The position numbers were made by a program, and so were the translations under genes. The notes under the pieces were generated by a model. It made no database searches, was not told the origin of the DNA, and saw nothing but the letters and a program-made list of their open reading frames with translations. Shown piece by piece: positions 50,801-63,596 of a stretch of DNA of 64,000 bases (positions are counted from its first letter, which is position 1; the number at the start of each line of letters is the position of its first letter). The DNA lies in contig NC_026657.2 of assembly GCF_000004075.3 (NCBI RefSeq), positions 40,720,732-40,784,731 of the forward strand, read 5' to 3'. The DNA comes from Cucumis sativus. Lineage: Eukaryota; Streptophyta; Magnoliopsida; Cucurbitales; Cucurbitaceae.

Positions 50801-53800
50801 TATTGTTTTGTTACCTATTTTTTATCAACATTCTCAAGAACCAAGCCAAAATTTTAGAACTAGAGAAATAATTTTTTTTGAAAAAAATTGTTATGGTTTA
50901 TGGAATTTGGTCAAGTATTCAACTACTTTAGATAAGAATTAAAATGAAATGATGTTAATTAAAAAGCTTTAAACAACCAAAGGATTAGGAAGCTAAGTAT
51001 TAATATGTTTTAGAATTGAAAACTTGGTAGTTAAGGTTTTGAATTGAAAGTGGATGAAATTAAAAGGTTGAACATCTCATTTCAGTTGTAACTATGTCAC
51101 ATATTAATGTGTGTGGTTTGTCAAAATTATATATAATGGGAGGAAAAGAATTATTCAGTCTCTTTAGATGCTTTAATTTCTCTCTCTCTTATTTAATGCA
51201 AATACTATATATAAGATTGATTAAGAAATAATATATTAATTAAATCTTGATTAAGATTGAGATCTTAGTACTTTAATTTGTGTCTACACCAACCACAATA
51301 AAGAGTTCTGGGCATGGATCCAAGAAATAGTCATCATAATTTTCAAGAGTTAGGAGATTACATTTTTTCATTGGGAACGGAAACCTAAGTACTTTTTTTT
51401 TCAATGTTTTGATTTGGACTGTAAGGTTAGATAAAGTCCCCAACCAAAGACTTTTGTAGAGGTTGAAACTCTAGCTACTACTCTTTCGTGGTCAATTTCA
51501 TATCCTACTCACTAAAATTTTCTATACCAAACTAAAATTTTGATTATATTAGTAAATTTTTCCAACCGTTTTTCAATCAAAGTAATTTCTTTTCTTAATT
51601 TCTTAAAGTGAAAATAAAAAAATTACTAAACGATATCTAAATCGTTACCAAACCAATCATAGTTATTGAAAACTTGATTTTGTTTGTTTTGAAATTTGAT
51701 AAATAATTCACACAAACCGTTTGTTAGAGGGAAATAGTATTGATTTTTAAATTTTTTACTAAAGGAAAAGTTGTTAGTTTTCAAAATCTTTGTATTGTTT
51801 TTTCTTTTAAAAAATAACTAGGGAAGAAACTAGAATAAATAAATCCATGATGAAATTTTTTTTGTAAAGACCATACAATTATAATCTCACCAACAAATTA
51901 TAAATTCTTTAAAAAAAAAAATTAAACAATTTCATAGTATTTAATACAATTTCAACCTCAAACAAAAACAAAAGTTAAAAATATATATTTATAATCTATT
52001 ATAGGTTTATCATTATATAAATAAATATAAATATTCTTTTTTTCTTTTCATTTTACTATATTTAAAATAATTTTAAATATTTTAAATAATTATTTGTATC
52101 CAAGTTTTTTTAATTCAATAATAAACTTCATTATAACCTTTTTCTTTATAAATACACATTTATTTATAGCAATCATGCAAACAAGTAATAATAATTTTAA
52201 AGATTAAAAATATACATACATTTTTCTTTAAAATAAATGGTAAATGTGAAATATCTATTAATTTTTTTTATATATATATAGTTAAAATACAATTTTAGTT
52301 TATATATTTTGGAGATAATTAGATATGAACAGATATAATTTAATATATTATTTATTTAGGTTATCTTAAAATGTAAATATAGATGAAAGTGTTTTTATTA
52401 TATGAAATTGAATAAATATTTTTGAAAAGAAAAACAAGAAATAGTCAAGGAAGGTATTAATATGGTCAATTTAAAAAAGAAAAGAAAAGAAGATTTTGAA
52501 TTGATCAGTCAATAAAAAAAATAGCAAATAGATGGATGAAAAAAAAGGAACAAAAACAATTTAGAAAAAGGTTGTGCAATTAGTTTATGCATTTATTTTA
52601 GAAACTCTATAATTAAATTTAAAATGTAGTGAAAAACAAGAACATATATTGTTTACAAAAATGTGGTTTTGTTTTAAGAAACAATATAAATATTTTTTTA
52701 AAAAAAGGGTTGAATGGACCAAATTGTCCAAAGTGGTAATAATGAAAAATGAGGCGATGGCTTCAAAAAATGACCATTTAAGACTCCAAATTGGAAGGTC
52801 AAAAATGTCAAAGGAGGAATTTGATGAATGATGGCTTTCTCACATATTATTCATATTGGGGCTTTTTCTTGACCAATAAAGCACCTTAATTATGCTTCCA
52901 CACAATTCTCTTTACTTTTTTTTGTTGCTTTCCTTTGCTTTGCATTCCACGTTTTTCATTTAAATCGTTTTCCATAACAATATTTTAAATTAGGCTTTGT
53001 TCCACTTTCATTTTAAATCATTTTTAAATGAGGAGAATCATAAATCTATATGTATATTATATCTTTTTACACATGAAATTAAGTTACAAATGTGAAATTG
53101 GTTGAGTTGTTTTGAATTAATAACATTATTGTTGAATTATTTGAAATGCAATTACTCCAAATATAAGTTCAAATCTTTCATCTAAACATTCTTGCTTGAG
53201 CTTCACTAATACAATCTTTTTTCTTCCTACGTAAGTCCATAAGATATTTTTTAGATGAAGCTGGATGGAGAAGAAGTTGTAAATAATGGATCATAAGGTT
53301 GAGGCTGAAAGTGCACATTGGAAAGCAAAGCTCCCATGTATAAAAGGATTGGGCAAAGTAGTTGATTAGATGGACGCACCTTTAATGGATGAAGTCATGA
53401 AAGAAAGATACCTTTGAGCCTAAGATTCCAACAACAAAAACTTGTGATGAAAAAAATATCCGACTTGATAGAACATCTCAATTCAATTAGATAGACAACC
53501 TTCTCATGTACATTGACATGATTAGCCAAGGGTGGTACGAAAGTTTAAGACAATGTTGATTTGTTTGTTTAAGAAATTGTCTAAATCATTAGTGTGACTT
53601 AGTTCTTGAGATGTTGGAATCAATGTAAACAACAACTACATGTATCCTATCCTAACGATCAAGTAACAATCTATAAATACCTTGTGATAATTGTAACAAA
53701 ATTTGGTTGACAATGATACCTCGCAAGTAGAAGACCACATTGGTAAGGTTGTTTTAAATGACATTGCTTAATTACGTGTGGCTCGTGTTCAAAATCTAGT

Positions 53801-56101
53801 TGGATCTCTCAAAAGAGTTTGGTTAAACATTTATGATATTGCTCAATGCTCATGATTTGGAGTCACACTTTAGGTCATAAATGAGCTAAGTTTGGGTTTG
53901 CTTATATTGATTATTGACGTTGAGTATGACATAAAAGTACCACTACTCCTTTTGAAAAAGTGGAGAAAGAATGTCTGGAAGATAGTAATAAAGATGTGAA
54001 GTTTGGTTACGTAAAACCAAGCATATATGAAAGTAGAATGAAAGGGAAATAATACACTAAAGTTGAGTTCTGAAAGTCTAACCCACCCAACAAATAAGTT
54101 AAATGATATGACCTTCGTCTTGGGAGTGATGGGAAATGTTATAGGTAATTTTGGATTGCAAAAGTGGAAAAACAAGAACATAAACGACATGAGAGCAATA
54201 AAATAATGAGATTGGAGCGAGGGAGAGAGTATTTATTTGGGCCTTCCCAAGCTAATGGCTTGACATTGACTAAAGCCCAACCAATTATCTTTGGGCATGC
54301 ATGCACAAATCCACCCTAATTAAAAACATCTTAATCAAAATAAGTCTAGGGGAGATGGCCACCCACGATACCAAAATGGTTAATGAGACATGACTTTTGT
54401 ATGCCCGACTTGAGTAGATGAAGGGTTATCTTAAGGTAGCTATAAATTTCAATGAACGATAATTTAGGTCATCTATGCTTACAAACGAGATATTGATCGA
54501 GTGAATAAAGAAAGTTTAAATGTTTCGTGATATGACCATCAGTAAACAGATATGGGGTAGAACTTCGTTGGTATTTTGTCATGATAATGGTTTAAGATTT
54601 TTTTTTAATTAAAATTTGAAACTATTATAAATTATAATAAATGAAAAAAGAGAGATAATTTGTGGGCTTTATGACCTACTATATAATCCAATTTAAATGT
54701 GTGTGGGCCTAGTGGGCTGCAGTGTGATAATTTATTTAGAGGTCAATAAACCTTAGAGTAATAGCAAGCAAATTCAATCTTCAATAATTATGTGAACGTA
54801 ATTAAATGAAACAAATTATTTGAAATATACTATTAATAGGAGGGGTTAATTTTAAAAAATAAAAACGTTACCAAACTTGTGTTTCATTTTTCACTCTAAA
54901 ACCTTTAAAAATTAAAAAAATGTACTAATCTTTTGAAACTTTTAAAAATAGTTCAAAAATACTTTAGTTTAAACTGACTCAAGTTTTATTTAAAAAATTC
55001 TAAACGGTTGAAAAGTTTCATAAATATCATTAATTTTTTTATAAAATTTACTATCGTTAATTCAGTTTTCACACCAAATATTTTAGCATCTAAAATAAAA
55101 ACCAAAATTTTAAGTTAAAACTATAATTTAAATTTACATTGATATGTTGATATTTTCACATTTACATGAGTTCGATATCGATAGGAGTGAATCATATAAA
55201 AATTCATGAATTATACGTGCAGATGACACAATACAAATAATGGTTGTTTTTAATAATAAAATATTTATTTAGTAACTTAAAATTATATTTTGAATTTTTT
55301 GTTTTTATGAACTTTCAGAAATATTTATCGAAATCGAAAATTTTATAATATTGAAACTTTGATATATCAACGTTGATAGGTTAAGTTTGGTTAAAACATC
55401 AAATTCTAAAGTTTCACCAAATAAAAAATGTATCATTCAAAGATATTAAAACAGAATTAGTTAAATGAAAAAAAAAAAAACCTCAAATTTATGGAAGATC
55501 GATCAAATAAATCAAATTTTTGTTGATGGAAAATTGGTGTAAAATTTGGATAAATGAAAATATTTTTAAACTTTTAAACTAAAATATATTTATGAAACTT
55601 TTTTTATAGTTTCGCTTATTTTTTATAATTTTTTTTACAATTTTGATTTAAATAAGCTTATAATAAACCTATAAATTTTCAATTAATATGTTAAAATAAA
55701 AAAAAGGGTTAAAATTTGATCAAAAACATATTTTTGTTATCAATTAAACTTGATAACCTCAATTTTGGTATATATGTATATATTTAAAAAGTATGTTCCA
55801 ATATCCAACATACAAATTAAGATTTAAAATTTCTACTTCTGAAAAATTTAGGATATATAAGTTAGTAATGGTGTGTTTGGTATTTGGCAATAATAAATCA
55901 TTTATTGCATATAAAATTAAATTTCTATGAATTTGTGTCATTTGAAATAAAATTCAGTCTCTCTTAAATAGAGTATATTTGGCTCTACAATTGATATAAT
56001 TACATTCGTAACAAGTAAGTTTACATAAAAGAAATAAATTAAACACCTTTATTTAGTCACATCACAAACGAATAAACTCAAAAGTCATAAGTATAAAAAT
56101 T

Positions 56102-56225
56102 GTGATTTGATTCAATCCAACTTGATCAGGCCTAACTTATTGGATAACTAAGATAGTTAGGTAGTGATTTGATTCAATTCAACCTGATCAGGCCTGACTT
56201 ATTGGATAGCTAAAATAGTTAGGTA
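56102..56225. repeat. 62-bp direct tandem duplication
   Basis: Two adjacent 62-bp units (56102-56163 and 56164-56225), each starting GTGATTTGATTCAA and ending in ATAGTTAGGTA, differ at only a handful of positions. It lies about 400 bp upstream of the RGG gene's likely transcription start. Confidence 0.9.
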
Positions 56226-56645
56226 GCTAATCTTTCATCGTAAAATAAAACCTTAGCAGGTACAAGATCGAAACATGGCCATGATATTATTTTCAATGTT
56301 TCGTTTTTATATTTTTTAAAAAATAAAAATGCTCTCATTATTTTTAAAAAAATTGAGGTTGATATTTTTTTCTAATGCAAAGTCCAAATTGAATATATGT
56401 ATAGTAAAAATAATATGGTGGAGGTGCATGTGAATATAAATATAGATATAGAGTGAAAGATTAATTTGTTTAACAAATTTACCAAAGTGGGTAAATATAC
56501 TAGAAAAGATAAGTAAAGGAGAGTAAAGTTAAGGAATTACATAGAGAGTTAAAAGAAGATTCTTTTCTTGAGCCATTTAGAAGAGAGCACGTGTAAAACA
56601 AATAAAACGCTTAATTGGAATACGGTCCAGGGGATCATAACCCAT

Positions 56646-56705
56646 TAGGGTTTTTAAGTTTGGGTTTATTCCAACCTCATCTCTCTGCCGCAGTGGCTAG
56701 GGTTT
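56646..56705 (+). promoter_or_regulatory. Two telo-boxes upstream of RGG gene
   Basis: TAGGGTTT occurs at 56646-56653 and again at 56698-56705. This motif (reverse of AAACCCTA) is common near the transcription start of plant genes for translation and growth functions, which suits a ribosome/mRNA-associated protein. Confidence 0.55.
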
Positions 56706-56864
56706 TCTTCTTTCGTCCAATCCTTCTATTTCTCTCACTCTTTTCCTCTCACTCTTTTCCTTCATCTTCAACTCAATTCTTTTCTCCTTTGATTTTGTTA
56801 GCTTTACCCTTCTTTTTGTTCTTTTTTTATCTTCATTCAATCCCTTCTTGCTTCTTGCTTCTTC

Positions 56865-56885
56865 ATGGATCTCACTCATCTGTGA
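56865..56885 (+). other. Short upstream ORF in RGG 5' leader
   Basis: ATG GAT CTC ACT CAT CTG TGA, six codons, ends 90 bp before the main ATG. If this part of the leader is exonic it could modestly reduce or regulate translation. It could also be removed by a 5' UTR intron. Confidence 0.35.
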
Positions 56886-56975
56886 GACTAAGTTTTCTCG
56901 TTTCTTTTGGGGTTCCGCTTTTCACTTTGCAGTTCGCCGTTTGGGTGTCATTTGCAAGTTCTTGCTTGAGCAGAT

Positions 56976-59858
56976 ATGGCAACCATGAACCCCTTTGATC
57001 TCTTGGTCGACGACGACAACGAGGACCCTAATCAGCTTGCTTCTGCTCACCGCTCCGCTCCTGTCCTCCCCTCCAAGAAAGCCCCTGCTCCCGCTCAGCC
57101 TGCCAAACCGGCTAAGCTCCCTTCCAAGCCCCTCCCTCCTGCTCAGGCTGGTGGGTTTTCTTCCTTCTTTCTTCTTTTCTGATTTCTTTCTCTCAGTGTC
57201 GACTTTTTGAGTTTTAGAAGCCATTAACTTTTCAATCCCTTGCCATCTTATTTTGCCATCTATGTTACGTCTATTGAGTTATAACTTGTATTAATGCTCG
57301 ACTTCATGTTTTGTTAAGTTCTTTTGTATTTCTGTTCGTTTCTTCTTTTTTTGGTTCAACTGATTGCTTGAGATAATGTATGGTGCTTTTCTACGTCTAG
57401 ATTGTGATTGCTTTGTTCTTCATTTTGCTGTTAAAACCACTTGTCCTCTCATTTTAATGTGAATATTAGTCTCTTCATAATGATTTTATTTTCAATGTAT
57501 GACCTATTTGCTTTGACAATGATTTGGAACGAATATTAGTAATTCTTATTATTCATCCTGAAATTACTGACGGTCTTTTTGTAAATTCTATAACGAAGAT
57601 AATTACTTTGTTGTGGATATCATTTAAAAGAAGGTCCATTGATGCTTAAATTTTCCATGCCATATAACTCCTTGGGAGAAGTAGGTACATCTGAAGAGGT
57701 ATACGGATAAGAAGTCAATACTGCAGATTCTTTCTATTAGTATGATGTTGAAAGTTAGAATTGTGATGCTGATTTTATGAGTCTTAAAAAGCTTCCGTGG
57801 AATGTTATCTTGTTGAACTCTTTTTCCTTTTTCTTATTAATATGTCTATGATTTTCTTTAATATGATCTAACTTTGGGTATTGTTATCATATTTATTTAT
57901 GACCAGTAAGGGAGTCAAAGAATGACAATGGCCGTGGTGGTCGTGGAGGTGGACGTGGCTTTGGGCGAGGGCGTGGTGGTGGTGGAGGATTCAACAGAGA
58001 CTCAGCCAACAATGAAAATGGTGGCAGGAATGGATTCTCTGATCGTTACCAGACACCTGAAGATGGTGAAAAGGCAGCTGAAAGGCGTGGTTATGGTGCT
58101 CCCCGTGGATCTTTCCGTGGTCCTCGTCGTGCAGGCTTTAGCAATGGTGAAGCTGAAGAAGGGGAACGACCCCGAAGAGTATATGAACGCCGCAGCGGAA
58201 CTGGGCGTGGGTTAGTACATTTTTTACTGGGATATCTAGTTTCCAATTTGATCAATTTATCTCAAAATTTAATTTTATTGTTATCTTACCTTATGCTGGT
58301 TGTTTTGGCTTCAGAAATGAGTTTAAGCGCGAGGGGGCAGGTCGTAGGAACTGGGGTGCACCTGGTGATGAAAATGCCCCGTAAGTTCACTTGTCCAATT
58401 GTGAAACATTAACTGATTTTATGATATAGCTTTGACATTTACTTGGTCTTGTGGATATAAGGGATGTGGAAGAGCCTGTTGCTGAAAACGAGAAGAATGT
58501 TGCTCCAGAGCAACAATTGGGAGAGGATGGAGTTGTCGATGATAACAACAAAACCGAGGAGGCTGTGAAGGAACCAGAAGAGAAGGAGCCTGAGGATAAG
58601 GTAGAAGCCCTTATTTTTTTAGTAATGATATATGGTTAAGTCTATCATGCCAATTGGCTATATAATCACTTCAATTCTTGTTTTTACAGGAGATGACTCT
58701 CAAAGAGTATGAGAAGCTCCGTGAAGAGAGTAGGAAACTGCTGGCAAAGACTGAGGTGAGGAAAGCCGAGGTGGATGAGGAATTAGAGAACATGCAGCAG
58801 CTTTCCAGCAAGAAGACCAATGATGAAATCTTTGCTAAATTGGTGAGAACTTATTTCCTGGTAGTATAACAATTCCATTTTTAGCTCTTTGGTAGTTAAC
58901 CCTATAGAATTTTTGGCCAGGGTACTGATAAGGATAAGCGCAAGGATGCTGCTGACAAAGAGGAGAGAGCTAAGAAAGTATGTATTGTTCTTTGGGAGTC
59001 ATTTCTAGCTGATTGTTATGGAACTACATCGTCGTAGAAATTAACCTATAATTAATTATATTTTGTTTTTTGAAAATTGTGTTACCTTATTAATTGAAAT
59101 TTTCAATTTTGGTCAAAATTTTCTTGCCCTTTTATTTTCATATCATGTCATGTACAGTAGATCTGAGCCACCTTTGTAGTGTTGGTTTCTTCTTTGCTTA
59201 TTAGAGTGTAATGTGTGGAACGACCTCACTTGAACAGTTATGGTTCTATAGATTATGTACAAGTGTATCATTCCGTGCTTGTTGGTTTCTTGTTGTTTGC
59301 TTATTAGACTATTCTATATACAATAATTACTTAGTTGGTCCACCTTTTTGTAAGTGGTGTGGCTTGGTGGTTTTGGGCCTTTTTTTTCATGTCCGTGTAC
59401 TCATTGAAAGTAGTTGATTTCCTAAAATAAAAAATATGATGTACAACAGTATCATTCAGTTCTAGAGTCTAATGTTGTGAAGTTCGAGTTTCTTATTTAT
59501 TATATAAGCACGGAGTCTACCGTGTATAAGATGTTTGTATTGGTGTTTGTTCTATTACTGTGGTTAAACCCAGCCAGGGCTATTATAGTGTGTGAAATAT
59601 GTGCAACTCTTGTTCTTTCTACATTTCTTTCTTATATAACTGAGTTCTAATTAAAGTAACTGTTTTTGGTTGTAGTCTGTGACTATTACTGAGTTCCTGA
59701 AACCTGCGGAAGGTGAGAGGTACTACAACCCTGGGGGTCGTGGTAGAGGCCGTGGGCGAGGCTCTAGAGGTGGGTTCAATAACGGAAGCAACAGAATGAA
59801 TGTGGCAGCCCCCTCCATTGAAGATCCCGGGCAGTTTCCTTCATTGAGTGCCAAGTGA
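56976..59858 (+). CDS. RGG-repeat RNA-binding protein (RGGA / HABP4-SERBP1 family)
   Basis: Seven coding exons: 56976-57150, 57907-58210, 58315-58380, 58462-58600, 58690-58842, 58921-58977 and 59676-59858, all GT/AG and in frame, giving 358 residues, the usual size. The protein binds mRNA and ribosomes in cytosol and perinuclear areas and is linked in Arabidopsis to drought and salt tolerance. Features in order are the Stm1-type N-terminus MATMNPFDLLVDDDNED, a Pro/Ala/Lys linker, RGG box 1 at about residues 68-84 (GRGGRGGGRGFGRGRGGGGG), the RGPRRAGF and RRVYERRSGTGRG segments, an acidic Glu-rich middle, the HABP4/PAI-RBP1 core TLKEYEKLREESRKLL and a C-terminal RGG box (RGRGRGRGSRGG). It ends FPSLSAK. 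Closest by memory is AT4G16830. Intron 6 is about 700 bp. Confidence 0.94.
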
Positions 59859-61562
59859 GAATTTTACCACTTAAAAAATGGCCCCTATTTTGTCACTACA
59901 TTTTAAAGTTTTCTTGAGATAATCAGATCAGGATTTTTGAGTTACAATTACCAACAGGATTCTGAAACTCCCTCTCTAATGCTCTGCTATGTAGTGTAAA
60001 TCTTGGATGTTATGGTCTTGAACGGTCCTAAGTTATGCATCAATTTTGATTTTTTTTTAAAAGGATGTTTAGTATTATTACTATTTTTAGTTCTCAAATT
60101 TTGGCAGTCTTTCCATTCTCTCCATTTATTTTTAAGTGAGATCAGATGTTGATGATGTGATGGATTTCTTCTCTGTATTTGTTAATGTGTTCCCTCGTCT
60201 GTCTCTGTGTACCTTTTTTTTACTTTCGTGATGTCTGATTTGTTTTTTAAAGGAAAGGAAGGTTCTCTGAAAAAGAATCAGAGATTTATCTTCTTAAGCA
60301 AGATTAGAAGTAGAGATTCGGGAAATAAGATGGGGGCAACTAATCCAATCCCATCTGAGTAGAAATTTGTTATTATTCAATTCTAGCTTTGGAATTAATT
60401 CTGTTATTCATTAATGCTCTTTTAATTTGCCCATTTCCATTCTGAAATATTATTCATTGTTTTTATTAATTATAATATAGACTGAACCTGTTTTGGATTT
60501 TTTTTTCTATTTTTCTTGATCTCTATTTATATTGTGTTTCATCGATCTATCTCTTGTTTTTTTTTATTTTGTGTTCTAAAATGTTTTATAATTGCTAAAA
60601 GATCCGTTTTATTTTAATGATATTGTTATCTTTCAAATATGAGAATAAATATTCAAGGTTATCTCTTTTAGTCAATTTTGTTTTAACAAGGTTAACAATT
60701 CATTTAGTTTCTTTAATCATTTAATTAACTCTTAATTAAGAGATCAATGAATTAGAAATAAAATTGACTGAGAGATCTCTGTTTAAGAATTGGAATCTAC
60801 AATATCTTAAATTTGTGGGCTTTTAAAATATATATATATCTATAATCGAATTTCCTTGATTATGGAAAAATCTGAAAGTTATGTACAATAGCTTATTACT
60901 TTTGCTAAAACTGACTTTGATTTAATACATTTGAAGTTGCATAAATCAATTAATTTGTTTTTCTTTTGTCATGCACCTATATAGTTGCACGTATTTTAAA
61001 TTTATAAATGCAAACATATATATCACATGTTATGTTCTTGTATTAGCAATTTGATAAAGAATAAATATATAACAACACAAATGTGTTGTGTTTCGTTGAT
61101 AAAACAAAGTATACAAAATTCATCTCTTAAACTAGAGAATAAATATATAAGGGGAATTTAAAGAGTGGTTCTAATGGATGAGTCTTGAAACTAAAGACAA
61201 AGTTGTTGATAAAATTGAAGCAGACCCAAAATTCTTTTTTTTCTTTGGATCATGTGGGATAAACTTTAGTTGTAATATTTTACCAAAAATTCAACACAAA
61301 CAATAGTATTCTAACCATTATATTGTCGACATAGAATATATTGTATTTGGTTGATAGACTTAAATTTTTAAAAAGTAGGTGAAGAACGAAGCTTAAAAGG
61401 TATAAACAAACTCAACAAAATCTTGATTGATTTGCCTTTTTTGTTCCATTTCATTTTTTACTTTTTGCAATCATTTGAATTATTTATATATGTGGAGTAG
61501 TAGAAGAAGTAGTTTATTACTTTTATATATTATTTATTATTTGAAGATGTAGGGTTTACATT
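59859..61562. other. Convergent intergenic spacer
   Basis: It holds the 3' UTR of the RGG gene, then AT-rich DNA without coding potential up to the 3' end of the inhibitor gene. Confidence 0.65.
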
Positions 61563-61876
61563 TCAGCCCTCTTGAGGAACAATAACCACTATTTCCTCCA
61601 TATTAGTAAAGAGTCGAACTCGACCATGTTTAAGATCCTTTGTTACTGGACTTCCTGCCAACAATATGAATATTTGAAAGTCAGGATTCTCTTTCTTGAT
61701 GATATTTGCCACAGTTCGTGCATCCATGAAGTTTAGTGCTGGCCATGATTTTACTGGTTTGAAACACATAGGCAAAAAATATATATATAACTTGGAAGAT
61801 TGAAAAGAGAGATGAACTCAACAAAAATATTAGACCAAAAGATATACTTACGTTGATGATGGGATGCGGAGGACAT
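61563..61876 (-). CDS. Potato inhibitor I family serine protease inhibitor
   Basis: Two exons in transcript order, 61876-61852 and 61753-61563, joined phase 1, GT/AG, giving 71 residues, the family's normal size. These small proteins block serine proteases and are often wound- or pathogen-induced (PR-6). Seen are the start KSWPAL at residues 10-15, helix DARTVANIIKKENPD, then the reactive loop GSPVTKDLKHGRVRLF and the ending VVIVPQEG. By alignment with the barley CI-2 loop the P1 residue is Lys47 and P1' Asp48, which predicts trypsin-like targets. The Trp and the Arg residues that brace the loop are present. There is no signal peptide and no cysteine. A TATAAATA on - at 61969-61962 is about 90 bp upstream. 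Confidence 0.92.
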
Positions 61877-61961
61877 GATGTTGGAGTTTTGTTGTCTTTC
61901 TATTTGTTATGCTTTACAAAGTTTAGCTTAGGGATGTGTTTTGTAGTGAATTGGATACCTA

Positions 61962-61969
61962 TATTTATA
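61962..61969 (-). promoter_or_regulatory. TATA box of inhibitor gene
   Basis: TATAAATA on the minus strand, 86 bp upstream of the ATG, implying a short 5' UTR of about 55 nt. Confidence 0.65.
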
Positions 61970-62791
61970 CCCAATTTTCTCATCTTCCTCCCTATAAAAT
62001 AAACATATAAATCCATCTATTCTTATTCCATCGAATAAAAATAATATATATACATACCTATAACATATGTATACAATATTATTAAATACAAAAAACCATA
62101 ATAAAATCAATTAAATTCATATTGGAGTATATAGTTCATGCAGTTTCTTTTCCTGTTTTACCCTTGTAGTCGTTTGCTCAGAAAATTGAGATGAGATTTA
62201 GCACTGCTGAATACAACAAAAGGTGAGGTATTCTTTTCTTTTCCCCCTTTCCCCTCTCTATTATTAACACCTTCAAGAAATCATAATTTCATATGTGTAT
62301 GCATCAAATATCATCATCAAAAGATCACAGTTCATGTGTTAACGACCAACTTTGTGGGTGATTGATTTGAATCTTTCTCCTCTATTGTACGTCAAAAAAT
62401 GTTCTATTCCTTAAGATTAAAAGTTTGCAAATTAATTTTGTTGCCTATAAAATATACTTAGTCTCTCAAGTCTCGCCAATGTATTTTGTAAAATATAATA
62501 CAAAAATAACTTATTAATATTTGATATTTTGGTTGAGACTCAGTTGTTATAAATTTTCATATTTAGAAAGTAAACTATTTTATACTAAAACTGTAGAAGA
62601 AAACTTAAAAATTTGAGGTGTCTAAAGTTATATAAAATATAGCTACTCAATTAACAACAAAACACATCCCAAGTTTTTCTCAAACAAACTTACTAATTAT
62701 GAGTCTCAATACAAAACAACTTAAGCTATCCTTAATTAAGTATGGATCCATGGCAATCTTAAATTTTTAGAGTTTTCTTATACAGTTTTAG

Positions 62792-62822
<31 letters not shown>

Positions 62823-63296
62823 TCATCTTTGTTCAGAGCTTTATATCCACGTCAAAACCTAAAACAACAAGAAAATTAACAAAAGAACCACAATAAACAC
62901 AAAATGACGAATATTTGCATTAAAATCTATGTGTGAAAATGGTGTTGATAGATGATTTCTTATTCCATACTTTTGTTTAACTTTGGTCAAACCCAAAAGC
63001 ATTTAAATTGGTATTGTAATTTGAAAAAAAGAGTAAGTGAGTTGTTATTACAATTAATTGTTTAACACACATTAAGTTTTAAAAAAGAAGCTACACAAAA
63101 AGTCATTCCTTCCGAGATTCATTTATTTATTAATTCATTGGAATCAACCCATAACACAACTATTTGTTTATTCTAAAGAGGCAAGAAGGGTAAGTAACCA
63201 AATTAGCTATAAAATATAGTTACTCAATCAATGACAAAACACACATCCCAAACACTCAACTTGTGAAAAAAATAGAGATATAACAAGTACTCCAAG
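61970..63296. other. Spacer between head-to-head inhibitor gene and pseudogene
   Basis: It contains (TA)n at 62792-62820, an exon-like open segment at 62170-62222 and two similar stretches (about 62636-62672 and 63213-63250) sharing ACTCAA followed by ACAAAACACA and ATCCCAA, which point to a local duplication. No complete gene was seen. Confidence 0.55.
62792..62820. repeat. (TA)n microsatellite
   Basis: About 14 TA units in the spacer between the inhibitor gene and its broken copy. Confidence 0.95.
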
Positions 63297-63596
63297 ATGA
63301 CGCACCAATGTTAGTATAATGCTTTTGGTAATATTTTAGTTGAGTTACGTTTAATATTTTAGCTTTCTTCCTAAATCAAATTCACAAATTGTTTTTGTAT
63401 GTTTTAAATTAGTAAAATCATGGCCAGCACTGAATTTAATGGATGCAAACACTGTAGAAAATATCATCAGGAAAGAACATCCAAGCTTTTAGATTGTCAT
63501 ATTGCCGAAAGCAAGTCCGATAACATTAGATCGGGCCGAGTTTGACCCTTTACCAATGTACATAATCTAGTAGTTCAAGTTCGTCGTGAGGGCTGA
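63297..63596 (+). pseudogene. Broken potato inhibitor I gene copy
   Basis: The second exon (63413-63596) begins at a kept acceptor (ATTAG) with the same phase and reads KSWPALNLMDANTVENII as in the intact gene. It then meets a TAG after HPSF, has a one-base frame change near the reactive loop and another in-frame stop (GRV then TGA) before the family ending VRREG. An exon 1 relic fits 63297-63309: a short ATG frame ending CACCAA plus one base, then a GT donor with AGTATA, aligning to the intact gene's exon 1 with 12 bp missing. The loop reads SPITLD, so the P1 position would be Leu and not Lys. It cannot make a full inhibitor. Confidence 0.85.

Larger units (their letters stand above)
45605..56975. 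other. 11-kb gene-poor region
   Basis: No gene was supported between the phospholipase and the RGG protein. Contents seen: phospholipase 3' UTR, (AT)n at 47.80 kb, a MITE-related motif near 49.19 kb, a 62-bp tandem duplication at 56.10 kb and the RGG-gene promoter and 5' UTR from about 56.6 kb. Less AT-rich islands at 47.15-47.45, 49.69-49.92 and 53.25-54.55 kb may be worn transposon DNA, but their translations hit stops quickly and I recognise no domain. Confidence 0.55.
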
